Assembly (NCBI RefSeq): GCF_014197435.1
Contig: NZ_JACIFP010000001.1
Location: 4,092,001 to 4,156,000, forward strand
DNA length: 64,000 nucleotides
Direction of reading: 5' to 3'
Origin: Gordonia humi
GTDB lineage: Bacteria; Actinomycetota; Actinomycetes; Mycobacteriales; Mycobacteriaceae
The position numbers were made by a program, and so were the translations under genes. Positions 7,981 through 16,367 of the stretch are shown in pieces (within the stretch, counting starts at the first letter, position 1; each line of letters begins with the position of its first letter). Under the pieces are notes generated by a model. The model ran no database searches, was not told the DNA's origin, and saw only the letters and a list, made by a program, of their open reading frames with translations.

Positions 7981-8571
7981 ATGAGTCGGGTCGCGTTCTA
8001 CGCACGCGTCAGCACCAAGGGGCAGAGCCTCGATCAGCAGCGTGACGCACTCGCCGCCGCGCGCATCACGCCCGATCGCGAGTTCGCCGAGAAGCTGTCC
8101 GGAAAGGCCGGCGTCGAGCGCCCGGAGTACACCGCCGCTGTGGACTGGCTCCACGAAGGCGGCGAGGGCGGTGTCCTCGTCGTCGCGGCGATCGACCGAC
8201 TCGGTCGATCCGTCGCCGAGGTGGCCACCACCATCGCCGAGCTGACGGCGGCGGGCATCGCGGTCCGGTCGCTGCGCGACGGCGTCGACACCAGCACCAG
8301 CGCCGGCCGGCTCGTGGCGAACGTCATGATCTCCCTCGCGGAGTACGAGCTCGAAGTAGGGAGGGAGCGCCGTGCAGCCTCTCGTGCGGCGCGGAAGGCT
8401 CGGGGACTGAACCCGACCCGGCCGCACAAGATGTCGCCCACCGCCCGCCGCGAGATCGCGGAGCGCTACCGCGACGGCGAGCCGCTGCAGCACTTGATGG
8501 CCGCGTACGGCGTCGGGCGCAGCACGGTGATCCGGTACGCGCGCGAGCACGGATGCCTCAAGACGGCGTGA
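7981..8571 (+). CDS. serine recombinase (resolvase/invertase family)
   Basis: The 196-residue product has the N-terminal catalytic domain of small serine recombinases: YARVST with R9 and nucleophile S11, DQQRDAL, and the IDRLGRS region around residue 80. A C-terminal HTH follows (about residues 150 to 190, MSPTARREIAERYRDGEPL ... GVGRSTVIRYAR), as in Hin/Tn3-type resolvases. It probably acts on the GGTACC repeats just upstream, to resolve dimers or invert a segment. This is a second recombinase in the element, besides the tyrosine integrase. Confidence 0.9.
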   Translation: MSRVAFYARVSTKGQSLDQQRDALAAARITPDREFAEKLSGKAGVERPEYTAAVDWLHEGGEGGVLVVAAIDRLGRSVAEVATTIAELTAAGIAVRSLRDGVDTSTSAGRLVANVMISLAEYELEVGRERRAASRAARKARGLNPTRPHKMSPTARREIAERYRDGEPLQHLMAAYGVGRSTVIRYAREHGCLKTA

Positions 8572-8633
8572 GCTACGGGTTGAGCTCGTAGCGCCCGCCG
8601 ATGCCGTACCCGCGCCCCACGCACCATTTGCCC

Positions 8634-8653
8634 GACACCAGCAACATGGTGTC
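8634..8653. promoter_or_regulatory. inverted repeat before the 97-aa HTH gene
   Basis: GACACCA (8634 to 8640) and TGGTGTC (8647 to 8653) form a 7-bp dyad with a six-base spacer, ending three bases before the ATG of the following small HTH gene. It may be an autoregulatory operator or a start-site hairpin; there is no other support. Confidence 0.4.
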
Positions 8654-8656
8654 CGC

Positions 8657-8950
8657 ATGACCTCACGCACCCCGTTCCAGCACGCCGTCGCCGACCCCGG
8701 CACCCGTCGTGACATCGCCCGCGCCGTCGCGGACGGCACCCCCGTCGACCAACTCGCCGAGGAGTTCGACATCGCGCCGAGCACCGTGCGCAGGTACGCC
8801 GAGGAGTGGGCCGATGTGCAACGCACGATCCGCAACCTCGACCACTGGGAGCGCGAGTCGATCACCCTGGCCTGCCGCCGCGGGGGCCGGCGGCGGTGGG
8901 AGCGCGAGCTCGGTGTCGACGCGGTACGCGAGCTGCTCGACGAGCACTGA
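8657..8950 (+). CDS. small HTH protein
   Basis: The 97-residue protein carries a helix-turn-helix at about residues 14 to 43 (RDIARAVADGTPVDQLAEEF then APSTVRRYAEEW), of the Hin/homeodomain-like type also seen in resolvase C-termini. The rest is charged and Trp-containing. It lies directly downstream of the resolvase and may be a DNA-binding accessory factor or a local regulator. No exact family is recognised. Confidence 0.55.
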   Translation: MTSRTPFQHAVADPGTRRDIARAVADGTPVDQLAEEFDIAPSTVRRYAEEWADVQRTIRNLDHWERESITLACRRGGRRRWERELGVDAVRELLDEH

Positions 8951-8975
8951 CCGCGACCTGTGAAAGGCTAGATCC

Positions 8976-9803
8976 ATGACCAGCAGGAACACGCCCCTGA
9001 TCGCCACGCTCGTGGCCGCGTTGGCAGTGTCGGCAGTGTCGGCCTGCTCGTCGGCTGTCGAGGGACAACCGGTCGCGGTGCCGACGACAGGGAGCTCGTC
9101 CGCGACGGCGGCAGCCGCGGGTACCTCTGCCGAGAGCCCCTATGTCGCGGTGACCGTCGCTCCGCCGCAGGTCGGGACCGACCGCGTGCAGTACGGTCGC
9201 CTCCCCTACCCGGGTGTCGCGATCGGGCAGCACCAGGCGAACGGCCGCACCAAAGACTGCACTCTCGGCCCGCAGGTTCGGTCAGGGGCGCGGGTCGGGT
9301 TCCTCACTGCCGGCCACTGCGATCGAACCCCGCATGGACAAGTCTTCACGTTCGCCGACCCCGGCGCCCAGCAGCCGGTCCTCGTCGGAGTACTCACCGA
9401 CACCGATGTGAGTACTGCGCCCTCCCCCGACCGGGATGTCGCCGTGCTCTGGACCACCGCTACCGATCCCACGTCCACCCGCATCGCGGGCAAGTATCCG
9501 ATCGTCGGGGTCATGCCCACCGAACAGGTGCGAAGACTCCCCGCTGGGACTCCGGTCTGTGTCGACGGCGCCTGGGCTGGCGTCCGCTGCAGCGATCTCA
9601 TCAGCGCCGGAGAGCTGATCCGCTACCAGCGCACCACTGAGGACGGCGACTCTGGCGGCCCGGTGTTCGTCGTCGACCGCGCAGGCCGCGCAACGTTGAT
9701 CGGTCTCCACCGCGGCGTCGACGAGGTGGCTACCCACGTCGGAGAGGCGACGGTCCTCGCTCCCACGCTCGCCTACCTCAACGCCACCGCCACCACCGCG
9801 TAG
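8976..9803 (+). CDS. secreted trypsin-like (S1) serine protease, lipoprotein
   Basis: The 275-residue product has a signal peptide ending in a lipobox (VSAC, Cys near residue 24) and a Ser/Thr/Ala-rich linker, so it should be lipid-anchored outside the membrane. The chymotrypsin-fold triad is visible: TAGHC (His about 114), RDVAVLW (Asp about 154) and GDSGGP (Ser about 226). Cysteine pairs C95/C115-like and C196/C206-like could form disulfides. The substrate is unknown. A surface protease as conjugative-element cargo could act on the recipient envelope or extracellular peptides; that is inference. Confidence 0.85.
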   Translation: MTSRNTPLIATLVAALAVSAVSACSSAVEGQPVAVPTTGSSSATAAAAGTSAESPYVAVTVAPPQVGTDRVQYGRLPYPGVAIGQHQANGRTKDCTLGPQVRSGARVGFLTAGHCDRTPHGQVFTFADPGAQQPVLVGVLTDTDVSTAPSPDRDVAVLWTTATDPTSTRIAGKYPIVGVMPTEQVRRLPAGTPVCVDGAWAGVRCSDLISAGELIRYQRTTEDGDSGGPVFVVDRAGRATLIGLHRGVDEVATHVGEATVLAPTLAYLNATATTA

Positions 9804-9856
9804 ACGCGCCGCGCCTCAGGCGGTCTACCTGCGGAAATCCTGGCACGCTGGATCGC

Positions 9857-11362
9857 ATGGCACCCAGTGGAGAACATCGTCCGGAGAAGCTCGGCCAGGC
9901 CGAGGTGCGCGCCGCCGCGATCGCGACGGGTAACGCGGCCACCGTGCTGCGCGAGCGCGTCACCAGCCTCAGCCGCGTCGCTTCGGGCAAGACGGTCAAC
10001 GAACAGCTAGAGCTCATCACGCAGCAGGCCGGCATCGCCGAGAAGGTCTCGAAGAACCTCGGGGTCGTCGCCGACGCGTTGAAGATCCGCGAGGACGCGG
10101 CCAGGGCGTGGAACCGCGATGCGGCGAAGGACAGCGAGATCAAGGCCGCCGAGGCGGCCGTCGCCGCCGCGAAGCAGAAGCTGAAGGATGCCGCGGCGGC
10201 CAGCGGTGATACGTCGGCGGCCTCGACCGAGCTGGAGAACGCCCAGAACAAGCTAGGCGAGTTGGTCCGTAAGCGGCGCGCCGCCGACAAGGCGTACGAC
10301 GACGCCGAGAAGAAGGCCGCGGAGAAGCTCGGCGAGCTGGAGGGCGAAGGAACCGGCGGCGTGCAGAGCGGCGACCACGGCCGCGTTACGCCTGGCCCCG
10401 GCACCGGAGACAAGCCCGAGACGTCCAGTGGTGGCGTCACCGCTCCCGGTGCTGGTTCGCCGCGCCCCTCGGGCGAGAACGGCAAGCGCGACGACCCGAG
10501 CAAGAAGACGGCCGGCACCGGCACAGGGGCCTCGAAGCCGAGCGCCGCCCCGTCCACCACCCCGTCGAGTACGAAGCCGGCCGAGACCGAGGGCAGCACC
10601 GCCACTCCGGAGAGCGCCGCCGCCCTCGCCGCCCTCCTCGGCCAGCAGCAGCAACCGCAGGCGCAGCAGGCCGCACAGCCCGCCGCCTCCACCCCGACGG
10701 CGTCCGCACCGGTCGCGAGCACCCCGCAGTCGGACAAGGGCAAGGACACGTCGCAGTCGAAGTCGAACTCTCTGGACAAGCTCCTCGGCCCGGACGGTGT
10801 GATCGACGTGGGTGACCTTGCCACGCTGGGCGTACCGCTCACGAGCGGCGGCACCGTGGCTCCGGCGAGCCACACGTCGACGCCCGCTGTGGCCGTCACC
10901 CCGACCTCGCCCGCCGCGCCATCGACGCCCTCGACTACGGGCTTGAGTGCGAGCTCCACTGCGAACGCCCAGGCTCCGACAAGTGGCACCAGTGCGACCG
11001 GCCTGCACACGCCGACCGACGTGTCGGGGCGCAGCGGTGAGCCGCGCTCCGCCTTCTCCGTCGGACCCGAGACCAAGACCAGTGCGGGCACGAACACTTC
11101 CAGCTCCGCGGCGCCGGCCCATGTAACCGGAGCTCGGCCGATGGGCGCCGGCGGAATGCCCATGATGGGGCCGATGGGCGCCATGGGCGGGCCGGGCGGC
11201 GCAGGTAGGGGCGACAAGGACCGGGAGCAGACCGTCAGCGCGCCGGGCAGCGAGCAGAGCGAGATCATGCACGGTCGGCACAGCGCGGCGGAGGCCGTTC
11301 CCGGCGGCACGATCGCACGGGGAGACGGGCGGCGGAGCGGGCCGCCGGCCGACGCCGCGTAG
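9857..11362 (+). CDS. coiled-coil and Pro/Thr/Ala-rich low-complexity protein
   Basis: The 501-residue product has an N-terminal helical part (about 10 to 165) with strong heptad character (KAAEAAVAAAKQKLKDAAAA and similar). It is followed by about 300 residues of Pro/Thr/Ser/Ala-rich low-complexity sequence, then a Gly/Met-rich tail (about 427 to 455: MGAGGMPMMGPMGAMGGPG). No signal peptide is visible. Gly/Met-rich tails after long linkers occur in actinobacterial proteins exported by ESX-type systems, so it may be an exported surface protein of the element. That link is inference. Followed by a bidirectional terminator. Confidence 0.6.
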   Translation: MAPSGEHRPEKLGQAEVRAAAIATGNAATVLRERVTSLSRVASGKTVNEQLELITQQAGIAEKVSKNLGVVADALKIREDAARAWNRDAAKDSEIKAAEAAVAAAKQKLKDAAAASGDTSAASTELENAQNKLGELVRKRRAADKAYDDAEKKAAEKLGELEGEGTGGVQSGDHGRVTPGPGTGDKPETSSGGVTAPGAGSPRPSGENGKRDDPSKKTAGTGTGASKPSAAPSTTPSSTKPAETEGSTATPESAAALAALLGQQQQPQAQQAAQPAASTPTASAPVASTPQSDKGKDTSQSKSNSLDKLLGPDGVIDVGDLATLGVPLTSGGTVAPASHTSTPAVAVTPTSPAAPSTPSTTGLSASSTANAQAPTSGTSATGLHTPTDVSGRSGEPRSAFSVGPETKTSAGTNTSSSAAPAHVTGARPMGAGGMPMMGPMGAMGGPGGAGRGDKDREQTVSAPGSEQSEIMHGRHSAAEAVPGGTIARGDGRRSGPPADAA

Positions 11363-11382
11363 CCGATCGATAACGCACCCAC

Positions 11383-11419
11383 CACGAAGGCCCGCACCAG
11401 TTCGGGGCGGGCCTTCGTG
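11383..11419. terminator. bidirectional hairpin terminator
   Basis: CACGAAGGCCCGC (11383 to 11395) pairs perfectly with GCGGGCCTTCGTG (11407 to 11419), with an 11-base loop. It sits in the 71-bp gap between two convergent genes and can serve both. There is no clear T-run, as is usual in high-GC actinobacteria. Confidence 0.75.
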
Positions 11420-11433
11420 CTGCCGCGGGCGAT

Positions 11434-14400
11434 CTACGCCTTGCCCCACCGAGCGCCGAGCACCGAGGCCTTCGCGGTGAGCTGCACCCCGCCGATGCTG
11501 TCGGCCATCGCCTGCTCCAGCAGTCCAACGGCCTGCGCGGCGGCGCCCTCGGGCACATGCAGCACGATCTCGTCGTGCACGGTGAGCCAGAGGTACTTGC
11601 CCCACCCCATGTCGTCCAGGCGCTCGATCGCCCGCACCAGCACGTCCCGCGCCGCCGACTGAACGACGGTGTTCACGGCAACCGTGGCCGCCCGGGACGC
11701 ATGGACTTGCACACGCCGTCCGAGCGGGGTCGCGCTGACCCCGCGGTCAGCTCCCGAACGCACACGGGCAACCTCGCCCTCGATCCACTCGACCAGCCGT
11801 GGCATCGCGGCGGCCATGCGGTCCCGGATCACCTCAGCCTCGGCCACGGTGACACCGAGCTGCTCGGCGGTCCTGGCGATGCCCGACCCGTACAACCACC
11901 CCAGGAGCACCGGCTTGGCCTGTTCCCGAGTGACTCCGGCGAGCTCCGCCGCGGCGGTGTGCGGATCCTCGCCCGCTGCCAGTCGACCGATCAGCGCGGT
12001 GTCACCGGACAGGGCGGCCGCAACCCTCACTTCGATCGCGCTGTAGTCCGCGGCCACCAGCACGTGCCCGGCCTCCGCCTGCAGGAACTCCCTGTGCACA
12101 GGAGCCAGGTTCGTCACTGCGGGCTCGGCCGTGGTGAACCGACCCGTGCGGGCGCCCAGCGTGTCGATCACGGGGTGGACGCGGTGCACACCGTCCGCGC
12201 CGGCGGATGCGTTGACGAGCGGGCGCATCGCGTACTCGGTGGCCGCAGCCTCCCGGTACTCGAGGACCGCTCGTCGCAGCACCTCGGCATCCCCGTCGAG
12301 GACCAGGGACTTCAGCGCGGCTCCCTTTGTGGAGTCCACGGCGACGCCGACCGCAGCGAACGCAGCCTGCAGCTGCTTCGGGTTGTTCGGGTCGGTGACA
12401 CCGACCTGCTTCAGCGCGTTCAGCTTCTTGGAGCGCGTCTGCCCCGCGATGCGCAGGTGCTGCTTCGCCCGCTCGTGGGCGACCGCCAGGCCGCGGTGTG
12501 CCGACTGGTGGATGGTCGCCGCCAGATGGTGCTCGCGCTGCCGCACCTCGGCGCCGAGATGCTCGTCCACCTGAGGCAGGAGGGCGGCCGCGAGCTGTGC
12601 CACGTCGAACGCCTCGGGGGTGGGCAGGAATCCCACCGTGGGGAACCAGAACCGCATCGCGCCGTCGAGGGTGTGGTCCAGCTCGGCGGTTCCGTCTCCC
12701 GGACGCAGCAGGTGGTCCAGGATGCGGGTGTCCACGGTCCGCGCCCACAGCGCGTCGAGCTTCCCGAGACCCGCGTCGGCGAGGCGGCCGAGCTGGTCGG
12801 GGCCGCCGTGCACGGTGAGGGTCGCACTGGTGGAGGTCAGCCACGCCCGCAGTGCGGACATATGGGCCTCGGAGTCCATCAGTGCGACCCTCGCGGTACC
12901 GGTGGCGATGGAGACCGTGGCCAACCGGTGCGCATCCGGGTCTGCGGGGTGCACGTGCAGGGCGACCGTGGAGGCATCGCCGGTCAGGTCTCGAAGGAGC
13001 TCCGACGGGTCGACGTCGAGCCACGGCGAGTACGTCGGTCGGCCGAAGACATCCGAGGTGTGAGCGATCAGACCGCCCACTTCGGGGTCAGGTCGATCGG
13101 GATCGGCCTGTCCGGGGTGTCCGGGGTGTCCGGGGTCCTTGTCGATGAAACAAAACGCAGAAACGGGGGGCTTGGGCACGTTGTCACTGTTTTTTCCGTG
13201 AGCGTCGATCTGCCCGGACACCCCGGACACCCCGGACAGGCAGGCCACCTGGCCTGCGGTTTCAGCCTGACCGGGCAGATCGCCGACCCCGGACACATCC
13301 CGGACACCATCCCGGACACCTGCGGCCGGGAGCTGTGAGGGCACGCTGGGCTGTCCGGGGTCGGGTTCAGCCTGTCCGGGCACGAGTGACCCGTTCTGGA
13401 GCGCCGCGTTGAGGGCGTCGGTGACTCGGCGAACCCGCAGACCTTGGACCATGGGCTGCCGTCCCTCCGACGGCGCAGCCTTGACCGGGTACACCGCGCG
13501 CCCGGTCACCGAGTAGACGATCCGGAAGAACGACGCCTCAGCGCGAGCCTTCCGTCCGCTGTCCTCGCACCAGCGCGTGTACGTCCGGTACACCTCGAAC
13601 TTGGAGTCGCGCTCCTTCGGTCCGAGCTCGCAGCACTCCGTGAGGAACGCTTCCTCCGGCGACTGCCCGGCGGCGAGCATCTCATGGTCCCGAGCTGCCG
13701 ACTCCGGACGGGTGAACCGCCCTCCCTGTTCCCCGACCAGTCGGTCGTAAGCCGCGAGGCCGAGGTTGAGGATCGCAGACATCTGGTTCTCCAGCCGCGC
13801 GCCGAGCGTGAGGTCCTCCTCACCGTAGAACGACTTGGAGAAGGGCAGCACCTCCATGCGTGAGGCGAGGACACCTGCGGGGTCGCGGAGCTCGATCAAC
13901 AGGTTGCTGGTGATGACGATGCGGGTCGCCAACCTGCCCGACCAGTTCTTGATGCCCTTGCGCTCAACCGCGGTCATGGCGGCACCCGAGATCGACAGCA
14001 TGCGCCGGCTCAGGAGGCCCACGTCCACGTGCTCATCGCGGGCGTCGTCGAGGATCGCGAGGCCCTTCTCGATCCAGTTCTCGATGCCGAACGGGCGGCT
14101 CATCTCAGACAAGCCGGACGCCTCCACCTGGGCCTCGCCGACGAGGGCGGTCAAGACGTCGAGCAACTTGCCCTTGCCGGCGCGCTTCGGCCCCCAGAAG
14201 AAGAAGATCTTCTGCAGGCTGACGTCGCCCGAGGCGATGTAGCCGAGGATCTCCAAGGCCAGCTGGCAGCACTCAGGGTCGTCGGGCCAGGCCCCCGTCA
14301 GCAGCTGATCCAGGGCCTCGGACTCGGTGGCGTTCGCGTCGTAGGCGACCGCGAGGCTCGTCAGGTTCCAGTAGCGCGGGGTGTGTGCGTAGAAGGCGCG

Positions 14401-15744
14401 CTGCCCGTTGCGCGGGTCGGGGTTGCGGGTCAGGAGGCCGTTCGCGCAGGCGATGACCGGGCCGGTGGGGTCAGCGGTGTGCCGCCACTTGCCGTTGTGC
14501 CAGGTGATCCAGTACGACGCGGCGGTCTGGGTCTTCGGCGGGTCGGTCGCGAGACGGGCACGCAGTCCCTCGAGCACGTTGTCGCGGCGGTACTTCGAGA
14601 TGGGGTACGGACGCCCGAACTCGTCGTCGGCGTTGTCGACCACGACGGCCGACGCCAGCAACGTCCACACCGTGCCGGGGATGATGTGGTCCTCCACCGC
14701 GACCCACCGCGACCCGGCGTGCGTCCACCAGAGGCCACCGTTGAACGCGAGGGTGGGCACCCGCTCCTCGGCGTGCAGGAAGCACCGGTCGATCAGCTCG
14801 CGGGCGATCCTGTCGTAGGCGTCCGCCGACGTGATGACGAGCGAAGCCCCGGAAGTGGGGAGCATGTCGTCGGTGACGATGGTCTTGGCCGGGGGCTTCT
14901 TCGTCGCGGGCTTGTTCGAGGCGCCGGCCACAATGGCAGCCAGCAGCCCAGGGCGCTCCGCCTCCTCGACCTGCTTGAGCACGTCGTCCAGGCCGTCCTT
15001 GCCGCCGCCGGGGTTCGGCGCGTAGGCCACGGAGGTGGCCAGCGTGAGCGCCTGCCCCAGACGCTCCGCACCCTGGTACACGTCGATGTTCGTGGCGGCG
15101 TCCTTGTCGGTCATGATGACCACGCGCTTGCCCTGGCACAGGCGGTGGAAGTCGAACGGCAGCGCGCCGCCCTCAGACCAACCGGTCACGCCTGGGATGC
15201 CGATCACGGTGGAGTTGGCGACCTCCACGGCGTCCCGCGCGAAGCCGGTGGCGGCCCCCTCGACGGCCGCGGCCGCGGCCAGGGACTGCTTGGTGCCTTC
15301 CGCGATGATGACCAGGTCGGAGGTTCCCCGGCGCCGGAGGGCATAGCCGAGGGGGCCGCCCTTGGCACTCACATACTTGGGCTCGCCGTCGTCCTGGACG
15401 TCGGGCTTGATCTGCCACCGGATCGATCCGTCGGCCTTCGGGTAGGCGAACCAGATGCCGCGCTGCCGCTCCTCGCGCAGGTTGAAGTTGTCGGGAACCG
15501 GATCACCCGGCTCCGCGCTGCGGACCAGCCCTGCGGCAACGAGGTGCTGCACGTAGGAGCCGATGCCCTCGCCGGCCAGGTAGGCCGCGCGGTCGTCGGT
15601 GAGCGGCCGGCCCGGCAGGTTGGTGCCCTCAGCACGGACAGGTGTCTCGTCGGAGCTGGCGTTCGCGGCGGCGGTGCCGGGCGCGTCGTCGATCGGCGTG
15701 GCGTGTGCGGGGCTTGCGTCGCGGGCGTCGACAGGTACAGTCAT
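11434..15744 (-). CDS. primase-SF3 helicase-family A DNA polymerase fusion replication protein
   Basis: This 1436-residue protein should replicate the excised element. The N-terminus (about 40 to 330) has a TOPRIM/DUF3854-like part with IIAEGTK near 146. The middle is a D5/P4-type SF3 helicase: Walker A GPKRAGKGK near 518 to 526 and Walker B AILDDARDE near 565. A repetitive linker spans about 785 to 895. The C-terminus (about 900 to 1436) is PolI-like: a degenerate exonuclease-type part, motif A DYSAIEVR near 1231, O-helix KPVLLGWLYG near 1275 to 1286, and motif C VHDEI near 1390. All key polymerase residues look intact. ATG 15744 was chosen over an upstream frame extension with no homology. 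Such a three-activity single chain is unusual. The linker DNA holds an iteron-like array. Confidence 0.88.
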   Translation of the reverse strand: MTVPVDARDASPAHATPIDDAPGTAAANASSDETPVRAEGTNLPGRPLTDDRAAYLAGEGIGSYVQHLVAAGLVRSAEPGDPVPDNFNLREERQRGIWFAYPKADGSIRWQIKPDVQDDGEPKYVSAKGGPLGYALRRRGTSDLVIIAEGTKQSLAAAAAVEGAATGFARDAVEVANSTVIGIPGVTGWSEGGALPFDFHRLCQGKRVVIMTDKDAATNIDVYQGAERLGQALTLATSVAYAPNPGGGKDGLDDVLKQVEEAERPGLLAAIVAGASNKPATKKPPAKTIVTDDMLPTSGASLVITSADAYDRIARELIDRCFLHAEERVPTLAFNGGLWWTHAGSRWVAVEDHIIPGTVWTLLASAVVVDNADDEFGRPYPISKYRRDNVLEGLRARLATDPPKTQTAASYWITWHNGKWRHTADPTGPVIACANGLLTRNPDPRNGQRAFYAHTPRYWNLTSLAVAYDANATESEALDQLLTGAWPDDPECCQLALEILGYIASGDVSLQKIFFFWGPKRAGKGKLLDVLTALVGEAQVEASGLSEMSRPFGIENWIEKGLAILDDARDEHVDVGLLSRRMLSISGAAMTAVERKGIKNWSGRLATRIVITSNLLIELRDPAGVLASRMEVLPFSKSFYGEEDLTLGARLENQMSAILNLGLAAYDRLVGEQGGRFTRPESAARDHEMLAAGQSPEEAFLTECCELGPKERDSKFEVYRTYTRWCEDSGRKARAEASFFRIVYSVTGRAVYPVKAAPSEGRQPMVQGLRVRRVTDALNAALQNGSLVPGQAEPDPGQPSVPSQLPAAGVRDGVRDVSGVGDLPGQAETAGQVACLSGVSGVSGQIDAHGKNSDNVPKPPVSAFCFIDKDPGHPGHPGQADPDRPDPEVGGLIAHTSDVFGRPTYSPWLDVDPSELLRDLTGDASTVALHVHPADPDAHRLATVSIATGTARVALMDSEAHMSALRAWLTSTSATLTVHGGPDQLGRLADAGLGKLDALWARTVDTRILDHLLRPGDGTAELDHTLDGAMRFWFPTVGFLPTPEAFDVAQLAAALLPQVDEHLGAEVRQREHHLAATIHQSAHRGLAVAHERAKQHLRIAGQTRSKKLNALKQVGVTDPNNPKQLQAAFAAVGVAVDSTKGAALKSLVLDGDAEVLRRAVLEYREAAATEYAMRPLVNASAGADGVHRVHPVIDTLGARTGRFTTAEPAVTNLAPVHREFLQAEAGHVLVAADYSAIEVRVAAALSGDTALIGRLAAGEDPHTAAAELAGVTREQAKPVLLGWLYGSGIARTAEQLGVTVAEAEVIRDRMAAAMPRLVEWIEGEVARVRSGADRGVSATPLGRRVQVHASRAATVAVNTVVQSAARDVLVRAIERLDDMGWGKYLWLTVHDEIVLHVPEGAAAQAVGLLEQAMADSIGGVQLTAKASVLGARWGKA
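13109..13380. repeat. inverted TGTCCGGGG iteron-like array inside the replication gene
   Basis: TGTCCGGGG occurs three times in tandem (13109 to 13135). The reverse complement CCCCGGACA occurs three times in tandem about 80 bp later (13213 to 13238, first copy one base short). Further copies lie at 13287, 13299, 13311 (reverse) and 13352, 13373 (forward), some one base short. The triplet clusters form an inverted repeat with about 28-bp perfect arms. In the protein this encodes the linker repeats SGVSGVSG and GHPGHPGQ. It could be a replication origin with iterons, or a DNA-recognition site for the TraB-like translocase. Confidence 0.75.
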
Positions 15745-15827
15745 GGTGTCCAACTTTCTTGGCGGGAAATTGAGGTGAAGGGGCTGGCCGATTGGCCGGC
15801 CCCTTCCGTGTGTCTGGGTTCGGGGCG

Positions 15828-16169
15828 TCAGGCCGCGACGCTGAGTTCCTGCTCGATCAGCAGCGGAGCGCCGGCCACGGGGGTGATGCGCCACCGATGG
15901 GCGCCGCCGTCCACCCCGAGGTCCTCGATCAGGCCGCCGGAGAGACTCGCGATCGCCCGCAGAGTCGCCGACGTATCACCAGCGCGAGGGTTCACTCGCT
16001 CCGGCTGACGGACCGCGTCCAGGTCGGTGGGGTTCACACGAAGCGATCCGTCGCCGAGGCGCACGGCGGGCAACAGCCCCTCGCGGACCCAGCGACGGAT
16101 CGTGGTGTGGTGAACGCCGCGGCGCTCAGCGGCGGCGGCGATGGTGAGGAAATCGATGTAGGCACTCAT
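15828..16169 (-). CDS. MerR-like/excisionase-type HTH protein
   Basis: The 113-residue product has an N-terminal winged HTH (about residues 5 to 45: LTIAAAAERRGVHHTTIRRW then VREGLLPAVRLGDGSLRV) of the HTH_17/excisionase class. The C-terminal half has no recognised motif. It lies 83 bp upstream of, and in the same direction as, the replication gene, so it may regulate replication or excision. A perfect dyad just upstream of its start is a likely autoregulatory operator. Confidence 0.65.
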   Translation of the reverse strand: MSAYIDFLTIAAAAERRGVHHTTIRRWVREGLLPAVRLGDGSLRVNPTDLDAVRQPERVNPRAGDTSATLRAIASLSGGLIEDLGVDGGAHRWRITPVAGAPLLIEQELSVAA

Positions 16170-16184
16170 GGGGCGCGCTCCTGG

Positions 16185-16209
16185 GCATCACAAGAAACGG
16201 ATGTGATGC
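16185..16209. promoter_or_regulatory. GCATCACA-N9-TGTGATGC operator
   Basis: There is a perfect 8-bp inverted repeat (16185 to 16192 and 16202 to 16209) 15 bases upstream of the ATG of the HTH gene at 16169. The length and placement fit a dimeric repressor site controlling the HTH-replication operon. The binding protein is unknown. Confidence 0.55.
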
Positions 16210-16367
16210 TGGTGCACCCTCACCAGGCCCCTCCGAGGCGGGCGGTGAGCGGCATGTCCAGCCGGTGCGGCACGTGCCTGAGCGGCCCGGAGGCCGCCGT
16301 CGCGCTCGGATCGCGACTCGTCATCGATTGTGCACAGGTGTGCGAACAGCGTCAAGGAGGACACGCG

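Noticed and set aside
9778..11397. Long minus-strand ORF (about 539 codons) opposite the coiled-coil gene
   Set aside because: Its sequence is the reverse of a high-GC, repetitive gene; it runs through the terminator and has no ribosome site or motif. The + strand gene has proper coiled-coil and codon pattern.
13109..13380. CRISPR array in the replication gene
   Set aside because: Repeats are 9 bp, in both orientations, with no equal-length unique spacers and no cas genes.
14029..16008. Plus-strand ORF of about 659 codons opposite the replication gene
   Set aside because: Frame shadow of the primase/helicase part; the minus strand carries clear Walker motifs and the polymerase motifs.
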